Assembly: GCA_947449305.1 (NCBI GenBank)
Contig: CANFRA010000002.1
Coordinates: forward strand, 1-64,000
DNA: 64,000 nt
DNA from: Burkholderiaceae bacterium
GTDB lineage: Bacteria; Pseudomonadota; Gammaproteobacteria; Burkholderiales; Burkholderiaceae
Direction: 5' to 3'
Part shown: positions 10,004 through 19,249 of the stretch, piece after piece
Layout: the number at the start of each line of letters is the position of its first letter
Numbering within the stretch: the stretch's first letter is position 1
Translations under genes and position numbers: made by a program
The notes under the pieces: model-generated
Databases searched by the model: none
What the model saw: only the letters and a program-made list of their open reading frames with translations
Told to the model about the DNA's origin: nothing

Positions 10004-11653
10004 CTAACTTCCTTGAGCTGCTTTTTCTTTTACATACACCCCAGGTGCAGCTTCCATTTTTTTGTACTTCGCATTACCAAAACTTGTGCTTGCTGGCTTT
10101 TGCTCACCACCAAATTGTTCGAGCCACTGCGTGTAATTAGGCCACCAGCTACCGGTAATTTGTTTTGCACCTTCGAGCCACTCATGAGCCGTTGCTGCAA
10201 TCTGATTATTTTCAAAGTAATAGCGCTTGTTCTTTGCTGGTGGGTTGATAACTCCCGCAATATGGCCAGAGGCACCAAGTACAAAACGATTCTTACCCTT
10301 TAGTAGATGAGTTGACTCATAAGCAGACTGCCACGGGACAATGTGATCTTCTTGTGAAGCGTATATATAGGCAGGACACTTGATCTTGCCCAAATCAATC
10401 TTTTCGCCACAAATAGTAAGCTTGCCTGGTTTAACCAAGTCGTTCTGCAGATAGGTATGGCGTAAGTACCAGCAATACATATTGCCTGGCAAATTCGTTG
10501 AGTCGCCGTTCCAATAGAGCAAATCAAATGGTGGCGGAGAATTACCCTTGAGGTAGTTTTCAACTACATAGTTCCACACTAAATCATTGGGGCGCAAGAA
10601 GGAAAAGGTGTTACCCAGATCTAAGCCAGACATCATGCCGTATTTAGCATCCTTACCACCTTTGCCGCCCTTGCCGCCAATCGTTTTTTCACGCATTTCG
10701 ACCATACCTTCGTCGATGAAGACATCTAAAATGCCCGTGTTCGTGAAGTCCAGCAAGGTCGTAAATAAGGTCAAGCTAGCCACTGGATGTTCGTTACGGG
10801 CCGCTAGCACTGCTAGAGCGGATGTCGTTAGTGTGCCGCCAACACAAAAACCTAGAGCGTTAATCTGCTTCGTATTGCCAATCTCTTTAACAACCTCAAT
10901 TGCTTTAATGACACCCTTACCTACATAGTCATCCCAGCTGACCTGCGCCATAGAAGCATCTGGATTTTTCCAGGAGACTAAGAACACAGTATGTCCTTGG
11001 GAAACCATATGACGAACCACGGAGTTATTGGGCTGAAGATCTAAGATGTAATACTTGTTGATGCATGGAGGCACCATGAGATAAGGGCGCTCAAAGACTG
11101 TATCTGTGAGTGGTGTGTATTGAATGAGTTCAAACAACTCATTTCTAAAAACAACGTGTCCTTCTGTCGTGGCAATATTCTTTCCAACCTCAAAAGCACT
11201 CTCATCCGTCTGAGAAACTTTGCCCTTCTTCATATCACCAAGCAGATTCGCAATTCCTTTTTGAATAGATTGCCCTTGGGTGCTAATAATGTTTTCTAGA
11301 ACTTCTGGATTGGTTGCAATGAAATTCGATGGTGAAAGAGCATCAATCATTTGTTCGGTTGTAAACAAAATTTTCTGTCTAGTCTTTTCATCTGTCTCTA
11401 CTGCTTTAGCCAAAGACATGAGATGCTTTGAGTTGAGCAAATAAGTTGCCGCAATCACCTTGCTCCAAGAAGAATGCCAAGCCTTACCAGCAAAGCGACG
11501 ATCTTTCACTTCAATCGCTTCAGGATTGGTCGCAATATGGGCTAACTCTGCAAAGTATTCTTTTTGAATTTCCGCCAAACGCTCTGATGGAATCATCGCC
11601 ATATGATGCGGCGCCAAAGATGGTGTTGCACTGGGATTCATGCCTGCAAACAT
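10004..11653 (-). CDS. phaC: Class I poly(3-hydroxyalkanoate) polymerase
   Basis: Lipase-like box GFCVGG, PPCINKYYILDLQPNNS, HIAGVINPP. Confidence 0.97.
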   Translation of the reverse strand: MFAGMNPSATPSLAPHHMAMIPSERLAEIQKEYFAELAHIATNPEAIEVKDRRFAGKAWHSSWSKVIAATYLLNSKHLMSLAKAVETDEKTRQKILFTTEQMIDALSPSNFIATNPEVLENIISTQGQSIQKGIANLLGDMKKGKVSQTDESAFEVGKNIATTEGHVVFRNELFELIQYTPLTDTVFERPYLMVPPCINKYYILDLQPNNSVVRHMVSQGHTVFLVSWKNPDASMAQVSWDDYVGKGVIKAIEVVKEIGNTKQINALGFCVGGTLTTSALAVLAARNEHPVASLTLFTTLLDFTNTGILDVFIDEGMVEMREKTIGGKGGKGGKDAKYGMMSGLDLGNTFSFLRPNDLVWNYVVENYLKGNSPPPFDLLYWNGDSTNLPGNMYCWYLRHTYLQNDLVKPGKLTICGEKIDLGKIKCPAYIYASQEDHIVPWQSAYESTHLLKGKNRFVLGASGHIAGVINPPAKNKRYYFENNQIAATAHEWLEGAKQITGSWWPNYTQWLEQFGGEQKPASTSFGNAKYKKMEAAPGVYVKEKAAQGS

Positions 11654-11763
11654 AGTGCTCTCTTCATTTAATTAAGTTCATTCTCGATCTATATAGTTTA
11701 TATAGTTATACGCAATAACCCTAGCCGTAGGGCTAGGCTAGCGTTTACCCGCAGAAATCGGGT

Positions 11764-12525
11764 CTACGGGGATATCCAGATGAGCGAGGCAAAGCGCCCG
11801 GTAACCCCGTCACGACGATAGGAGAAAAACTGCTCCTGATCCAAAACTGTGCACAGGTCGGCGCCAAAGGTAGATTTTACGCCAGCCCTTTTTAGTCGAT
11901 CTCGCGCGAGTTGATAAAGATTGGCCAAATACTTTCCAGGCTTATTGGGGATCTGCAAAAAGCAATGCTGCATATCATGTAGATCGCATTCCCGAAAGCG
12001 CCCCACTACATCTTGCCCGACTTCAAAAGATTCTGGACCAATAGCTGGGCCCATCCATGCGATGAAATCATCCGCGTTCGATTGATGGGATAGCTTGAGC
12101 ATTTCACTTACCGTGTTTTCTAATACACCATCACACAAACCACGCCATCCAGCATGAGCCGCACCAATGACCGTGCCATCACCATTGGAAAGAAGCACCG
12201 GTAGGCAATCAGCAGTCATGATCACTAAGACTTCATCTGGAATATTGGTCACCGCAGCATCGGCCTCGTAAGGCTTGCTAGAAAACTGAGAGCGACTAGC
12301 TGGGGTGCTCACTTGAATGCTATGAGTTTGGTTTAACCAAATAGGCTCCGCAGGAAGATATTTTCTAAGCAATTGACGATTAGCAATCACCCTAGCAGGC
12401 TCATCACCAACATGATCTCCGAGATTGAGGGTGTCATATGGCGAGGGGCTGACTCCGCCTTGCCTTGTGGTCACCAGAGCATGAATAGGCAACGGAGCTG
12501 GCCATATTGGTTTAATGGGATTCAT
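11764..12525 (-). CDS. pgeF: Peptidoglycan editing factor PgeF / polyphenol oxidase (YfiH) family
   Basis: TADCLPVLLS and GAAHAGWRGL motifs. Confidence 0.92.
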   Translation of the reverse strand: MNPIKPIWPAPLPIHALVTTRQGGVSPSPYDTLNLGDHVGDEPARVIANRQLLRKYLPAEPIWLNQTHSIQVSTPASRSQFSSKPYEADAAVTNIPDEVLVIMTADCLPVLLSNGDGTVIGAAHAGWRGLCDGVLENTVSEMLKLSHQSNADDFIAWMGPAIGPESFEVGQDVVGRFRECDLHDMQHCFLQIPNKPGKYLANLYQLARDRLKRAGVKSTFGADLCTVLDQEQFFSYRRDGVTGRFASLIWISP

Positions 12526-13562
12526 GGCTGATGTTCATTCTGAATAGAGGCTAGTAAAGCCTCTTCTTTTGGCAATACATCTTCACTCATGCCAACTTGT
12601 AGCAACAAATCCATCAAATCACGTGGTGGTAAGCGAAACCAAGTCATCCATTCTTGGCTTAGAGGGTGTTGCAGGCTTAAGGCATAAGCATGTAAAGCTT
12701 GGCGTTCAAACGGCAGTGACTTTGCTGCCCCCGGAGTTTTCTTACGATAAACGGGATCGCCTAAAAGTGGAAAGCCGAGAGATTCTAGGTGAACGCGGAT
12801 TTGGTGTGTACGCCCCGTCTCTAGTCGACACTCTAATAAAGCTAGAGGCGCCTCGCTAAAACTGCCCTTCCCTAGGCGACGAAAGAGGGTAGCTGCAGGC
12901 TTTCCTTGTGCGTTACCAGCAGCCATGCGAAGACGATCACGCTGATCTCTGCCAACCGTTGCTAGAACTTTGCCTTGATTTGGTGCATCACCCCAAACCC
13001 AAGCTAAATAGCGACGTCCTACAGTTCGCTCTTGGAGTTGTCTTACTAATGAAGTTTGAGCTTGAGCAGTCCGAGCTACTGCCATTAATCCGGATGTATC
13101 TTTGTCCAAACGATGAACAATCCCCGCCCTAGGTAATAACTTAAGCTCTGGATAACGAAATAAGAGCCCATTTAATAAGGTGCCAGACCAATTTCCAGCA
13201 GCTGGATGAACTACTAGCCCGGCCTGCTTATTAATCACAATAAGGGATTGGTCCTCATAAACAACCTCTAAAGGGATATCTTCAGGACTAAAGGCAAATT
13301 GCTCTGGCATCTCCTGTGGAAAGACCTTGATACTCTCCCCACCATGCAGTAAATAGCGGGCTTTAGTCACCTTCCCGTCCACCATGACAGCCCCTGCCTC
13401 AACCCAGGCTTTGAGTCGATTACGAGAATAATCTGGCAAAGCCCCAGCTAGAACCTTGTCGAGCCTCTCCCCAGCCATCTCTAAAGGGATATCTAGGGAG
13501 ATGAAATCCTCTTCATCGATATAATCAACAGGATTCGAATCAGGAGTTTGCGGCAATGCCAC
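12522..13562 (-). CDS. rluD: 23S rRNA pseudouridine synthase RluD
   Basis: S4 domain, HRLDKDTSGLMAVART catalytic motif, RTHQIRVH; neighbour of pgeF and bamD. Confidence 0.94.
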   Translation of the reverse strand: MALPQTPDSNPVDYIDEEDFISLDIPLEMAGERLDKVLAGALPDYSRNRLKAWVEAGAVMVDGKVTKARYLLHGGESIKVFPQEMPEQFAFSPEDIPLEVVYEDQSLIVINKQAGLVVHPAAGNWSGTLLNGLLFRYPELKLLPRAGIVHRLDKDTSGLMAVARTAQAQTSLVRQLQERTVGRRYLAWVWGDAPNQGKVLATVGRDQRDRLRMAAGNAQGKPAATLFRRLGKGSFSEAPLALLECRLETGRTHQIRVHLESLGFPLLGDPVYRKKTPGAAKSLPFERQALHAYALSLQHPLSQEWMTWFRLPPRDLMDLLLQVGMSEDVLPKEEALLASIQNEHQP

Positions 13563-14467
13563 GCTTAAAGAGCCTTTCAGTTATGTCCGACGTAATATCA
13601 GACGCCAGTTTAAGGCTTGCTGGGAATGCTGCCCCACAAAAAAAGGCTACTTTTTTAAATATCGGGCCAGTGACCCTGCTTTTAGTTATGCTGACAGCAG
13701 CACTATTTCTGAGTGGATGTGCGGGGGATGGTCAAAAAGACGATACCGATATTTGGTCAGAGGCCAAACTCTATTCTGAAGCAACCGACAAGTTAAAAGA
13801 TGGTGACTTTACTAAGTGCGGCAAATACTTTGAGAAACTAGAGGCACGCTTTCCATTTGGCCCTTATTCGCAGCAAGCACAAATTAACACTGCTTATTGC
13901 TATTGGAAGGCGCAGGAACAGGCACAAGCTTTAGTTTCCATTGATCGATTCATTAAGCTTCACCAAGGAAGTCCTAACTTAGATTATGGCTACTACCTTA
14001 GAGGTCTCATTACGTTCAATGATGATTTAGGTTGGCTTGGTAAGTTTACGGGTCAAGATTTAAGTGAGCGTGATCCTCAGGCAGCAAAAGATGCATTTGA
14101 GTCCTTCAAAGTCGTTGCTGAGCGCTTCCCTAATAGCAAATATGCTCCTGACGCTTTAGATCGAATGCGCTATATCGTCAACTCCTTGGCTGAAGCTGAT
14201 GTAATTGTTGCTCGCTATTACTTTCAACGTGGAGCCTACTTGGCCTCCGCCAATCGTGCGCAACTCGTCATTCGAGACTATGACCGCGCTCCTGCAGTAG
14301 AGGAAGCGCTCTATATTCTCTATCAATCCTACCAAAAATTAGGTATGACGGATCTGAGTAAAGATACAGCTCGTGTATTTAAGCTCAACTTTCCAGATAG
14401 CCCAATGCTAGAGACTGGTCAGCGCGTTGCAAAAGAACGTAGATGGTGGCAGTTCTGGAATAAGTAG
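13556..14467 (+). CDS. bamD: Outer membrane assembly lipoprotein BamD (real start may be 13583)
   Basis: Lipobox LFLSGC, TPR region GPYSQQAQINTAYCYWKAQE; C-terminal WWQFWNK. Confidence 0.92.
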   Translation: MPRLKSLSVMSDVISDASLRLAGNAAPQKKATFLNIGPVTLLLVMLTAALFLSGCAGDGQKDDTDIWSEAKLYSEATDKLKDGDFTKCGKYFEKLEARFPFGPYSQQAQINTAYCYWKAQEQAQALVSIDRFIKLHQGSPNLDYGYYLRGLITFNDDLGWLGKFTGQDLSERDPQAAKDAFESFKVVAERFPNSKYAPDALDRMRYIVNSLAEADVIVARYYFQRGAYLASANRAQLVIRDYDRAPAVEEALYILYQSYQKLGMTDLSKDTARVFKLNFPDSPMLETGQRVAKERRWWQFWNK

Positions 14468-14481
14468 AGCACTTTCCGTTT

Positions 14482-15603
14482 TTACTTAACAGCAACAGGC
14501 ACGCGCGGAGCTACAGCACACAGCAGTTCATAGCCGATGGTGTCGCTCATATGTGCAACATCATCTACTGGCACTCTATCACCCCAAAGCTCAACAGTGC
14601 TGCCAATTTTGGCATGGGGCGCATCACGCAAATCAATACTCAACATATCCATGGATACACGGCCGACAATAGGACAAATTACCCCACTATCTTTACTGCC
14701 ATCACTGACCCAAACAGGTGTCCCATCTTTAGCATGACGAGGATATCCATCGGCATAACCACAAGCCACAATGCCAATTCTCATTGCTTGCGGCGCTTCA
14801 AAACGACCGCCATAACCAACGCGATCTCCCTTTTCTAATGCCTGGATATCAATGATTTCACTCTCGAGTTGCATCACTGCTTTTAAGTGTGCGTTCTTGA
14901 TATCTGCATATAGTCCGGTTGGTGAAGCACCGTAAAGCATGATTCCTGGTCTCACCCAATCTCCGAGAGCATTGCGATGCCACAATATGGCTGCAGAATT
15001 AGCTAACGATGTTGGAGCATCTAAGCCTTCAATCGTGTCATTAAATATCTCCAACTGGCTACCCACTGTTGGCAAGCGATCTACTTGATCCGCATTTGCA
15101 AAATGCGTCATGTGATGCATTTTGTTCCCAGCAGCATGTAAGCGGTGAAAAGCGGTTCTATAGGCTTCAGGCTTTAAGCCCAAGCGATTCATACCGGTAT
15201 TCATTTTCAGAAAAATATTGAATGGCTTACGGGCTTTATATTTTTCTAGCCATTGAACTTGCATCTCGCAGTGCACCACCAAGTCACATGACAATTTTTC
15301 TGCCAAGGCCAATTCACTTTCATGAAATAACCCTTCTAAAAGTAGGATTCGTCCTTGCCAGCCAGACTCCCTTAATCGCAACGCATTTGGCATATTTAGC
15401 AGTGCAAAACCGTCTGTAGAAGCCAAACCTTTCAATGCCGCCTCAAAAGTGTGGCCATAAGCGCTAGACTTCACAACAGCCCAAATCTTGGACTCTGGAG
15501 CAAGTTCCCGAACTCTGTTTAAATTGTGCTGAAAGGCATCAGTGTGAATAGATGCCAAAATTGGCCTATTTATTAAGCCATTAGCTGTAGCGCCCATATT
15601 CAC
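14482..15603 (-). CDS. alr: Alanine racemase
   Basis: VVKSSAYGHTFE PLP lysine motif, VRPGIMLYGASP, GRVSMDMLSIDL. Confidence 0.95.
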   Translation of the reverse strand: MNMGATANGLINRPILASIHTDAFQHNLNRVRELAPESKIWAVVKSSAYGHTFEAALKGLASTDGFALLNMPNALRLRESGWQGRILLLEGLFHESELALAEKLSCDLVVHCEMQVQWLEKYKARKPFNIFLKMNTGMNRLGLKPEAYRTAFHRLHAAGNKMHHMTHFANADQVDRLPTVGSQLEIFNDTIEGLDAPTSLANSAAILWHRNALGDWVRPGIMLYGASPTGLYADIKNAHLKAVMQLESEIIDIQALEKGDRVGYGGRFEAPQAMRIGIVACGYADGYPRHAKDGTPVWVSDGSKDSGVICPIVGRVSMDMLSIDLRDAPHAKIGSTVELWGDRVPVDDVAHMSDTIGYELLCAVAPRVPVAVK

Positions 15604-15647
15604 CCCTCCTTTCGTGTTTTAATGGATTCAATGACTAGATTGTACGA

Positions 15648-16967
15648 ATGAACCGTAGTTTTTACACCATTATGGCGGCGCAATTTTTTTCGTCGCTTGC
15701 TGATAATGCATTGCTGATCGCGGCAATTGCCCTTTTGGCCCAGCTTCAAGCTCCGGCCTGGATGACCCCTTTACTCAAATTATTCTTCGTTTTGTCCTAT
15801 GTGGTGCTTGCAGCCTTCGTAGGCGCCTTTGCAGACTCCCGCCCTAAGGGCAATGTCATGTTTATCACCAATACGATCAAATTTGTTGGTTGTGTCGTAA
15901 TGCTGTTCGGAAGTCACCCATTACTGTCTTATGCGATCGTGGGCCTTGGGGCTGCCGCTTATTCTCCAGCTAAGTATGGGATTTTGACTGAATTACTCCC
16001 TCCAGAAAAGCTCGTAGCTGCCAATGGCTGGATTGAAGGCCTTACCGTAGGCTCAATCATTTTAGGCACTGTTTTGGGTGGCGTCTTGATTAGCAGCACA
16101 GTTTCTGGAAGCCTCTTGGCATTAGATGTGCCAACTATAGATACTGGTATTGATACTCCTGCAGAGTCTGCCATCCTAATCATCATGATGATTTACATCA
16201 TCGCTGCGCTGATCAATCTTAAGATTCCCGATACTGGGGCACGCTATGTTGCACAAAAAGCCAATCCCATTGAGCTGATCAAAGATTTTTCTGTGTGCTT
16301 TAAAACTTTATGGAATGATCGCTTAGGTCAAATTTCATTAGCTGTGACAACCTTGTTTTGGGGCGCTGGTGCTACCTTGCAATTTATTGTGATTAAGTGG
16401 GCTCAGGTTGCTTTACATATGAATCTATCCCAAAGCGCTATTCTGCAAGCCATCTCAGCTATTGGTGTTGCTGGTGGCGCCGTTTGGGCTGCTTCACGCG
16501 TTCCTCTTCGCAGCTCGCTAAAAGTGCTCCCTTATGGCATCGCTATGGGTCTAGTGGTTTGTGTGATGGCCATCTATAACTCTAATATGCTGCCTGATAT
16601 GACCGTCATGACAATCGGCAAGATGGAAATCAGCCTGAATTTGTTGCCCGCTTATTTCTTACTCATTGTAGTTGGCTGGCTTGCAGGTTATTTTGTTGTG
16701 CCAATGAATGCGCTACTTCAGCATCGCGGTCACGTTCTGATGTCTGCTGGCCACTCTATTGCAGTTCAAAACTTTAATGAGAATATTTCAGTGCTGATGA
16801 TGTTGGCAATGTATTCGATGTTGATCTGGTTTGATGTACCAATTCCTTACGTCATCATTGGCTTTGGATTTGCTGTTAGCGCCATCATGTGGCTGGTGAT
16901 TAAGCGTCACGCGAAGAACCAAGCTGAATATGACTCTATGCACCTAATTGGTGAGCATAAGCATTAA
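15648..16967 (+). CDS. lplT: Lysophospholipid transporter LplT (MFS)
   Basis: FFSSLADNALLIAAIALL N-terminus, AAYSPAKYGILTELLPPEKLVAANGWIEG. Confidence 0.92.
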   Translation: MNRSFYTIMAAQFFSSLADNALLIAAIALLAQLQAPAWMTPLLKLFFVLSYVVLAAFVGAFADSRPKGNVMFITNTIKFVGCVVMLFGSHPLLSYAIVGLGAAAYSPAKYGILTELLPPEKLVAANGWIEGLTVGSIILGTVLGGVLISSTVSGSLLALDVPTIDTGIDTPAESAILIIMMIYIIAALINLKIPDTGARYVAQKANPIELIKDFSVCFKTLWNDRLGQISLAVTTLFWGAGATLQFIVIKWAQVALHMNLSQSAILQAISAIGVAGGAVWAASRVPLRSSLKVLPYGIAMGLVVCVMAIYNSNMLPDMTVMTIGKMEISLNLLPAYFLLIVVGWLAGYFVVPMNALLQHRGHVLMSAGHSIAVQNFNENISVLMMLAMYSMLIWFDVPIPYVIIGFGFAVSAIMWLVIKRHAKNQAEYDSMHLIGEHKH

Positions 16968-17497
16968 ATATTTTGCAGTACGGACTTTGCTAATAGTAGA
17001 TCCTGCCAGAGCAAAACCTTATCTTTTGGCTTGGCGATCATTTGAGCCAGATCAAATGTAGCAATCACTGGAATTTCTTCATCAGATCCATTATTTAATG
17101 CAAGGATAGTTTCGCGCAGTTGCGGCAATGCATCTCGCTCACCAGTAATTTTCTGAGCAACAGCACCACCAAAGGCAAGCGCCACTACTGGTAAACCATT
17201 CTCGGGCGCTTGTAGCTGCTTCAAATTATCGCTAGCATTCTTCCATGACCACTCTTGAGACCCTAAACCCAGAGCCCGAATCATGCTCTGAAAGAGAGCC
17301 TGAGCATCACCCTGTGGTTGCGCTCCAAAGAACCACCAACAGCCTTGAGGCGTCTTTTCAACCACTTCCGCGCTCTTGGTGTTCGCAGTCTGAATGCCTG
17401 CTGAAGAGGTTTCGGCTGGAGATGACCCATCACCTTCTCTGGCTGACCATTGGGTGATGCCCATTTCTTTTAAGAAGGCGGAATGTGAATTGCTCAT
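16964..17497 (-). CDS. Uncharacterised protein, divergent UDG-fold-like (degenerate family-4 UDG or DnaE-holoenzyme psi-like)
   Basis: GCWWFFGAQPQGDAQALFQSMIRALGLG, PVVALAFGGAVAQKITGE and VIATFDLAQMIAKPKDKVLLWQDLLLA resemble UDG4 segments lacking catalytic residues; follows rimI. Confidence 0.5.
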   Translation of the reverse strand: MSNSHSAFLKEMGITQWSAREGDGSSPAETSSAGIQTANTKSAEVVEKTPQGCWWFFGAQPQGDAQALFQSMIRALGLGSQEWSWKNASDNLKQLQAPENGLPVVALAFGGAVAQKITGERDALPQLRETILALNNGSDEEIPVIATFDLAQMIAKPKDKVLLWQDLLLAKSVLQNI

Positions 17498-18009
17498 GTC
17501 TCTAGCTTAATCGATTTAGCCATTACCAGGGCATCCTCCCTTGTACCTAATTGGGGGTCGGCTGGATAGTAGTTTTTACGGATACCGATTTGCTCGTAGC
17601 CCAGTTTTTGGTACAGGGTGACTGCTGCTGCATTTGATGGCCTAACCTCAAGAATCATTCTAGGCATCTTTTGTTGGGCTGCAATGCCTTCAATTGCCGC
17701 CATCATTCTGGTGGCTAATCCCAGCTGGCGCAATTTTGGTGAAACCGTGATGTTGAGCAAATGTAATTCATCTACAGCAGGAAAGAGAACGCAGTAAGCC
17801 CATAGGATGGCTGGATCTAAATACGAACCTTTGATAGCTTGATCTACTTGTGGCCGAATGCAATAAGCCCAGTGGCCTGCAGCTAAAGAATCTGTGAAGT
17901 TGCCTTTGGTCCAAGGGTGAAGATGCGAGACTGCTTCAATTGCTAGAACAGCATCCAAATCTGCAGATTGCATCGGTAGAAAAGAAAGTTCAGCAATACT
18001 CTCAGACAT
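17494..18009 (-). CDS. rimI: Ribosomal-protein-alanine N-acetyltransferase
   Basis: GNAT fold, LLNITVSPKLRQLGLATRMM, EVRPSNAAAVTLYQKLGYEQIGIRKNYY. Confidence 0.94.
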   Translation of the reverse strand: MSESIAELSFLPMQSADLDAVLAIEAVSHLHPWTKGNFTDSLAAGHWAYCIRPQVDQAIKGSYLDPAILWAYCVLFPAVDELHLLNITVSPKLRQLGLATRMMAAIEGIAAQQKMPRMILEVRPSNAAAVTLYQKLGYEQIGIRKNYYPADPQLGTREDALVMAKSIKLET

Positions 18010-18737
18010 TACTTGAAAGCCTCCAAGCGCTCTTGTGTGGTTAGTGCAACTTTGTCACGAACGTACAGTGGCTCGAGCTCCCTTACACTGATTTGCCGTC
18101 CTTCTTTCAACTCTTGCTTTGCAAAGTCTAAGATGCCTAAGGCGCTTAAGTGGATTTCGATATCAAGAGCATTGGATGCTAGTGGCTTCTTTACCTTAGA
18201 AAATAATCGATCGCCGTAGACTTTAATAGCACATCCTGCTAAAAAAGGAATATCGGTGAGTTCTAATTCTTCTGGTTTTGATAAATGAATATCGCCAATG
18301 CGTTTTGGTAAATTCTGTTTCTGACCGGCGGACTCGTATTTGGCCCAATAGATTTCATCCATTCGCGCATCGATGGCGATAGCAAAGTTTCTTGGCTTGA
18401 TTAGTTCAAAGTCATGTGTTTTGCATAATTGCGCTGCAATGGCATCCAGACTGGCAACTGGAACAATGGGCAGATCACATGAAATAGCCAGACCCTGTAC
18501 CGCCGCAACACCAAGCCTGACACCGGTAAATGCCCCCGGACCAATGCCAACAGCAATTGCATCAAGCGCGTTTAGCTTCATGTTCGCTTGCTCTAGGAGT
18601 GCTTGTACCCAGGGTAAAACCAGTTGGCTAGCGCCAGCCGATACCAACTCATGTCGGAGAATGGGTGTTTCATCACCTAAAGATAAAGCCACCGAGCACC
18701 AAGCTGTTGAGGTGTCGATGGCTAATATGCGCGTCAA
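18009..18737 (-). CDS. tsaB: tRNA t6A biosynthesis protein TsaB
   Basis: ILAIDTSTAWCSVAL, GIGPGAFTGVRLGVAAVQGLA. Confidence 0.95.
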   Translation of the reverse strand: MTRILAIDTSTAWCSVALSLGDETPILRHELVSAGASQLVLPWVQALLEQANMKLNALDAIAVGIGPGAFTGVRLGVAAVQGLAISCDLPIVPVASLDAIAAQLCKTHDFELIKPRNFAIAIDARMDEIYWAKYESAGQKQNLPKRIGDIHLSKPEELELTDIPFLAGCAIKVYGDRLFSKVKKPLASNALDIEIHLSALGILDFAKQELKEGRQISVRELEPLYVRDKVALTTQERLEAFK

Positions 18738-18772
18738 TTTAGGCTCTTTTTTAATTTGCTGTAAATGGCAAA

Positions 18773-19240
18773 TTATGAACCCAATTCTGCGATGACCTCA
18801 GGAGGAGCTTGAACGAGCTCAATTAAGACTCCCTCCCCGCTAATGGGGAACTCATCGTTCCCTTTGGGGTGAACAAAAGTGATGTCATATCCAGCTGCAC
18901 CTTTCCGTATTCCACCAGGAGCAAAGCGTAGGCCATTTGCCGATAACCACTCAACCGCTTTAGGTAAATCATCTACCCATAAGCCGATGTGATTTAAAGG
19001 GGTTTGATGAACTGCAGGCTTTTTTTCAATATCAAAGGGCTGCATTAGGTCTATTTCAATCTCATGAGCCCCTTTGCCAATCGCACAAATATCTTCATCC
19101 ACATTTTCACGCTCAGAAACAAAAGTGCTTTTATAGTCAAAGCCGAGCATATCAACCCATAACTTCTTGAGGCGCTCTTTACTTTCTCCGCCAATGGCGA
19201 TTTGCTGAATGCCCAAAATTTTGAATGGCTTAGCTGACAT
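18773..19240 (-). CDS. VOC-family protein, methylmalonyl-CoA epimerase-like
   Basis: [17 protein letters not shown]...[18 protein letters not shown]; sits downstream of pccA. Confidence 0.75.
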   Translation of the reverse strand: MSAKPFKILGIQQIAIGGESKERLKKLWVDMLGFDYKSTFVSERENVDEDICAIGKGAHEIEIDLMQPFDIEKKPAVHQTPLNHIGLWVDDLPKAVEWLSANGLRFAPGGIRKGAAGYDITFVHPKGNDEFPISGEGVLIELVQAPPEVIAELGS

Positions 19241-19249
19241 GACTACCCC

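Noticed and set aside
10647-10690. Repetitive GGKGGKGGKDAK stretch in phaC
   Set aside because: Short low-complexity loop encoded by cct/gcc repeats; not evidence of a tandem repeat element.
11711-11737. caataaccctagc shared with 57559-57571, and the CCTAGCC-GTAG-GGCTAGG hairpin upstream of phaC
   Set aside because: A 13-nt match is expected many times by chance in 64 kb; the hairpin lacks a T-run, so not called as a terminator or repeat family.
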